Below, in pieces: positions 5,871 through 8,089 of a stretch of 8,089 nt of DNA; position 1 is the first letter of the stretch; each line of letters opens with the position of its first letter. Position numbers and translations under genes: made by a program. Where the stretch lies: assembly GCA_012522165.1 (NCBI GenBank), contig JAAYKZ010000252.1, positions 1 to 8,089 on the forward strand, read 5' to 3'. The DNA is from Clostridiales bacterium. GTDB taxonomy: Bacteria > Bacillota > Clostridia > Caldicoprobacterales > UBA3941. Under the pieces are notes generated by a model that was not told the origin of the DNA, did no database searches, and worked only from the letters and a program-made list of their open reading frames with translations.

Positions 5871-7895
5871 ATGCCTAGGCAATTTCCGTTAGAAAAGACC
5901 AGGAATATAGGAATCATGGCACATATAGATGCAGGTAAGACAACTACATCTGAGCGAATTCTGTTCTATACAGGACGAGTTCATAAGATGGGTGAGACTC
6001 ACGAAGGCTCTGCAACTATGGACTGGATGGCTCAGGAGCAGGAGCGAGGCATAACCATTACCTCAGCTGCTACAACTGCACAGTGGAAGGGACACCGTAT
6101 CAACATCATAGATACGCCCGGGCATGTGGACTTTACCGTTGAAGTTGAACGGTCACTGCGCGTACTTGATGGCTCAGTGGCAGTTTTCTGTGCTAAAGGC
6201 GGTGTAGAGCCTCAATCAGAGACTGTATGGCGTCAAGCCGATAAGTACCGTGTGCCGAGAATAGCTTATGTAAACAAGATGGATATTACAGGGGCCGATT
6301 TCTTTAATGTAATAAAGATGATGGAGGACCGCCTGCAAGCTAATGCTATTCCAATTCAGATTCCTATTGGTAAAGAAGATTCTTTTATAGGCATTATCGA
6401 TCTAGTAGAACAAAAAGCTATTATTTATAAAGATGATTTAGGTACTCAGAGTGAGGAGACTGAAATCCCCGAGGATATGAGGGAGCTAGCAGAAGAGTAT
6501 AGAACTCGTCTAATAGAAGCTGTAGCCGAACGGGACGATGACCTCATGATGAAGTATCTAGAAGGAGAAGAGTTAACTGTAGAGGAACTGAAGGCAGGGA
6601 TTCGAAAGGCTACTGTAGCAGTAGATATTATTCCAGTGCTATGCGGTTCATCTTACAAGAATAAAGGGGTACAGCCACTTCTAGACGCTATTGTGGAATA
6701 TATGCCCTCACCCTTGGATGTGCCGGCTATAAAAGGTACTTTACCAGGAACCGATGAGGAGACAGAAAGACATTCTTCCGATGAAGAGCCTTTTAGCGCT
6801 TTAGCGTTTAAAATCATGACTGACCCTTACGTTGGTAAGCTAGCTTTCTTTAGGGTATACTCAGGAACCTTAAAGTCAGGCTCCTATGTATATAACTCTA
6901 CAAAAGGAAAGCGTGAAAGAATTGGAAGAATCCTGCTCATGCACGCAAATCACCGGGAAGAAGTTGATGAAGTATATGCTGGTGATATTGCAGCTGCTGT
7001 AGGGCTAAAGGATACCACAACCGGTGATACCCTATGTTTGGAAGACGATCCAGTTATCCTGGAATCCATGGAGTTCCCAGAACCGGTTATCCAGGTAGCT
7101 ATTGAGCCAAAGACTAAGGCTGGGCAGGATAAGATGAGTGTAGCCCTGCAAAAGTTAGCAGAAGAAGATCCTACCTTCCGCACCTATACGGATGCAGAAA
7201 CAGGTCAAACCATAATTGCAGGTATGGGAGAGCTTCACCTTGAGATCATCGTGGATAGACTTTTAAGAGAGTTTAAGGTAGAGGCAAATGTTGGTAAACC
7301 TCAGGTTGCTTATAGAGAGACTATACGCAAGTCTGTTAAGGCTGAAGGTAAATTTGTCCGTCAGTCTGGTGGACGTGGTCAGTATGGTCATGTATGGATA
7401 GAGGTAGAGCCAATGGAAGCTGGAGCTGGATACGAGTTTGTAAACAAGATTGTTGGAGGCGTAGTGCCTAAGGAATACATTGGACCTGTTGACCAAGGAA
7501 TACAAGAAGCTATGGAAAGCGGAGTTCTTGGTGGGTATCCAGTAGTAGATGTTAAAGTTACATTATATGATGGTTCTTACCATGAAGTTGACTCTTCTGA
7601 AATGGCCTTTAAGATTGCGGCCTCTATGGCTTTTAAAGAAGCTATGAGAAAAGCAGAACCAGTTCTACTAGAGCCTATGATGAAGGTAGAAGTTACAGTT
7701 CCTGAGGAATATATGGGAGATGTAATGGGAGATATTAACTCTAGACGTGGTAGGATCGAAGGAATGGAGGCTAGATTCGGAGTACAGGTAATAACCGCCT
7801 ATGTTCCCCTAGCCGAGATGTTTGGATATGCTACTGACCTTCGCTCCAAGAGCCAGGGTAGAGGTGTTTACACAATGCAACTATCCCATTACTAA
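5871..7895 (+). CDS. fusA: Elongation factor G (C-terminus cut short by an in-frame stop)
   Basis: Translational GTPase EF-G, which drives tRNA-mRNA translocation and, with RRF, ribosome recycling in the cytosol. The start is ATG at 5871 (MPRQFPLEKTRNIGIMAHID). GTPase motifs are intact: P-loop AHIDAGKT (17-24), switch I RGITIT with T64, DTPGH (81-85), NKMD (135-138), and GSSYKNKGV as G5. Domain II contains FKIMTDPYVGKLAFFRVYSG, domain III EEDPTFRTYTDAETGQTIIAGMGELHLEI, domain IV FVRQSGGRGQYGHVWIE and the tip region around DGSYHEVDSSEMAFK, and domain V EEYMGDVMGDINSRRGRIEGMEARFG. The protein is 674 residues against about 690 for relatives. It stops at SHY where the family normally continues EEVP and a final helix, and that tail is present in frame after the TAA. 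Function is probably largely kept because all five domains are complete, but this is inference. EF-G identity is certain. Confidence 0.96.
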   Translation: MPRQFPLEKTRNIGIMAHIDAGKTTTSERILFYTGRVHKMGETHEGSATMDWMAQEQERGITITSAATTAQWKGHRINIIDTPGHVDFTVEVERSLRVLDGSVAVFCAKGGVEPQSETVWRQADKYRVPRIAYVNKMDITGADFFNVIKMMEDRLQANAIPIQIPIGKEDSFIGIIDLVEQKAIIYKDDLGTQSEETEIPEDMRELAEEYRTRLIEAVAERDDDLMMKYLEGEELTVEELKAGIRKATVAVDIIPVLCGSSYKNKGVQPLLDAIVEYMPSPLDVPAIKGTLPGTDEETERHSSDEEPFSALAFKIMTDPYVGKLAFFRVYSGTLKSGSYVYNSTKGKRERIGRILLMHANHREEVDEVYAGDIAAAVGLKDTTTGDTLCLEDDPVILESMEFPEPVIQVAIEPKTKAGQDKMSVALQKLAEEDPTFRTYTDAETGQTIIAGMGELHLEIIVDRLLREFKVEANVGKPQVAYRETIRKSVKAEGKFVRQSGGRGQYGHVWIEVEPMEAGAGYEFVNKIVGGVVPKEYIGPVDQGIQEAMESGVLGGYPVVDVKVTLYDGSYHEVDSSEMAFKIAASMAFKEAMRKAEPVLLEPMMKVEVTVPEEYMGDVMGDINSRRGRIEGMEARFGVQVITAYVPLAEMFGYATDLRSKSQGRGVYTMQLSHY

Positions 7896-7940
7896 GAAGT
7901 TCCAGCTAGTATCGCTGAAAAAATTATAACCAAATAATAA
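7893..7940 (+). other. Untranslated or readthrough C-terminal tail of EF-G after in-frame TAA
   Basis: The fusA frame continues past the TAA at 7893-7895 as EVPASIAEKIITK and ends at tandem TAA TAA (7935-7940). Bacillus EF-G ends HYEEVPKSVAEEIIKKNKGE, so this is plainly the family's own C-terminal segment, with TAA in the place of the first Glu codon. A GAA to TAA change accounts for it. The remainder still codes well, so the stop is recent, suppressed, or a base error. Other genes here (rpoB, ybxF, rpsL, rpsG) end at TAA with no homologous extension, so general reassignment of TAA is not supported. Confidence 0.85.
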
Positions 7941-7964
7941 TATAAAATAGATATTGATGATAAT

Positions 7965-7972
7965 AAAGGAGG
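7965..7972 (+). promoter_or_regulatory. Ribosome binding site of tuf
   Basis: AAAGGAGG, ten bases before the ATG at 7983, slightly longer spacing than for the other genes here but still normal. Confidence 0.85.
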
Positions 7973-7982
7973 AAAAGAAAAG

Positions 7983-8089
7983 ATGGCTAAAGAGAAATTT
8001 GAAAGAACGAAGCCACACGTGAACATAGGAACCATTGGACACGTTGACCATGGTAAGACAACCTTAACAGCAGCAATCACAATGGTATT
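7983..8089 (+). CDS. tuf: Elongation factor Tu, N-terminal part (3' end outside window)
   Basis: The first 35 codons of EF-Tu, the GTPase that delivers aminoacyl-tRNA to the ribosomal A site. The N-terminus MAKEKFERTKPHVNIGTIGH is characteristic. The P-loop GHVDHGKT is at residues 19-26, followed by TLTAAIT. The gene continues beyond the right edge with no stop. It lies 87 bases after the fusA stop at 7895 (or 42 after the tandem stops of the ancestral frame) with no terminator between, so it should share the str transcript. The gap is AT-rich but I see no convincing separate promoter. Identity is certain; whether this is the only tuf copy cannot be told from the window. Confidence 0.97.
   Translation, partial: MAKEKFERTKPHVNIGTIGHVDHGKTTLTAAITMV

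Noticed and set aside
6950..7505. Minus-strand open frames inside fusA
   Set aside because: They are shadows of the EF-G coding frame with no independent support.
7915..7964. Possible separate tuf promoter or K-turn (TATAAAAT near 7941; CTGA and TGATGA boxes flanking)
   Set aside because: There is no acceptable -35 at the right distance. The CTGA falls within the EF-G tail codons, and the boxes are not joined by a credible stem.
7892..8080. Minus-strand 62-codon open frame with hydrophobic stretches across the fusA-tuf gap
   Set aside because: It overlaps the tuf start and the EF-G tail region. Its apparent hydrophobicity comes from the AT-rich gap, and it has no ribosome binding site.
1..8089. 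CRISPR arrays, insertion sequences, tRNA/rRNA genes, prophage or defence genes
   Set aside because: Nearly all bases are accounted for by conserved informational genes. No direct-repeat arrays, inverted-repeat-bounded elements or tRNA-like cloverleaf patterns were seen.

Overview
The window carries one strand of densely packed, highly conserved information-processing genes. They read left to right: 3' part of rpoB, rpoC, a small L7Ae/YbxF-type K-turn-binding protein gene, rpsL, rpsG, fusA, and the first 35 codons of tuf. This is the rpoBC-str junction typical of Bacillota. Low-to-moderate GC, frequent AGA/AGG, ATA and CTA codons, strong AGGAGG ribosome binding sites and a TTG start on rpoC all suit that phylum. 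The ybxF-type gene between rpoC and rpsL, an S12 without the N-terminal insertion found in Bacillus, and a long acidic tail on the beta subunit suggest a Clostridia-type lineage. I cannot name a genus from the sequence.

Positions 1-4420 hold the catalytic core of RNA polymerase: the C-terminal part of beta and complete beta'. Positions 4421-4579 are the only real regulatory gap. A strong 14-bp hairpin with a short T-rich tail ends the rpoBC unit. Sixteen bases later comes a near-consensus sigma-A promoter (TTGACA, 17 bp, TAGAAT, with an extended -10 TG). The str genes therefore appear to be a separate transcription unit: ybxF, rpsL, rpsG, fusA, tuf. Together they supply the ribosomal decoding-site proteins S12 and S7 and the elongation factors EF-G and EF-Tu.

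I found no new system, mobile element, CRISPR array or RNA gene. The two most interesting observations are single-codon anomalies at extremely conserved places. First, fusA has an in-frame TAA at 7893-7895, and the normal EF-G C-terminal tail (EVPASIAEKIITK) continues in the same frame after it, ending at a tandem TAA TAA. EF-G is thus predicted to lack its last 14 residues unless the stop is read through or is an error. Second, beta' reads NADIDGD instead of the near-universal NADFDGD in the Mg-binding active-site motif. Each could come from one base substitution. They are either real and unusual alleles, or a hint of base errors in this assembly.
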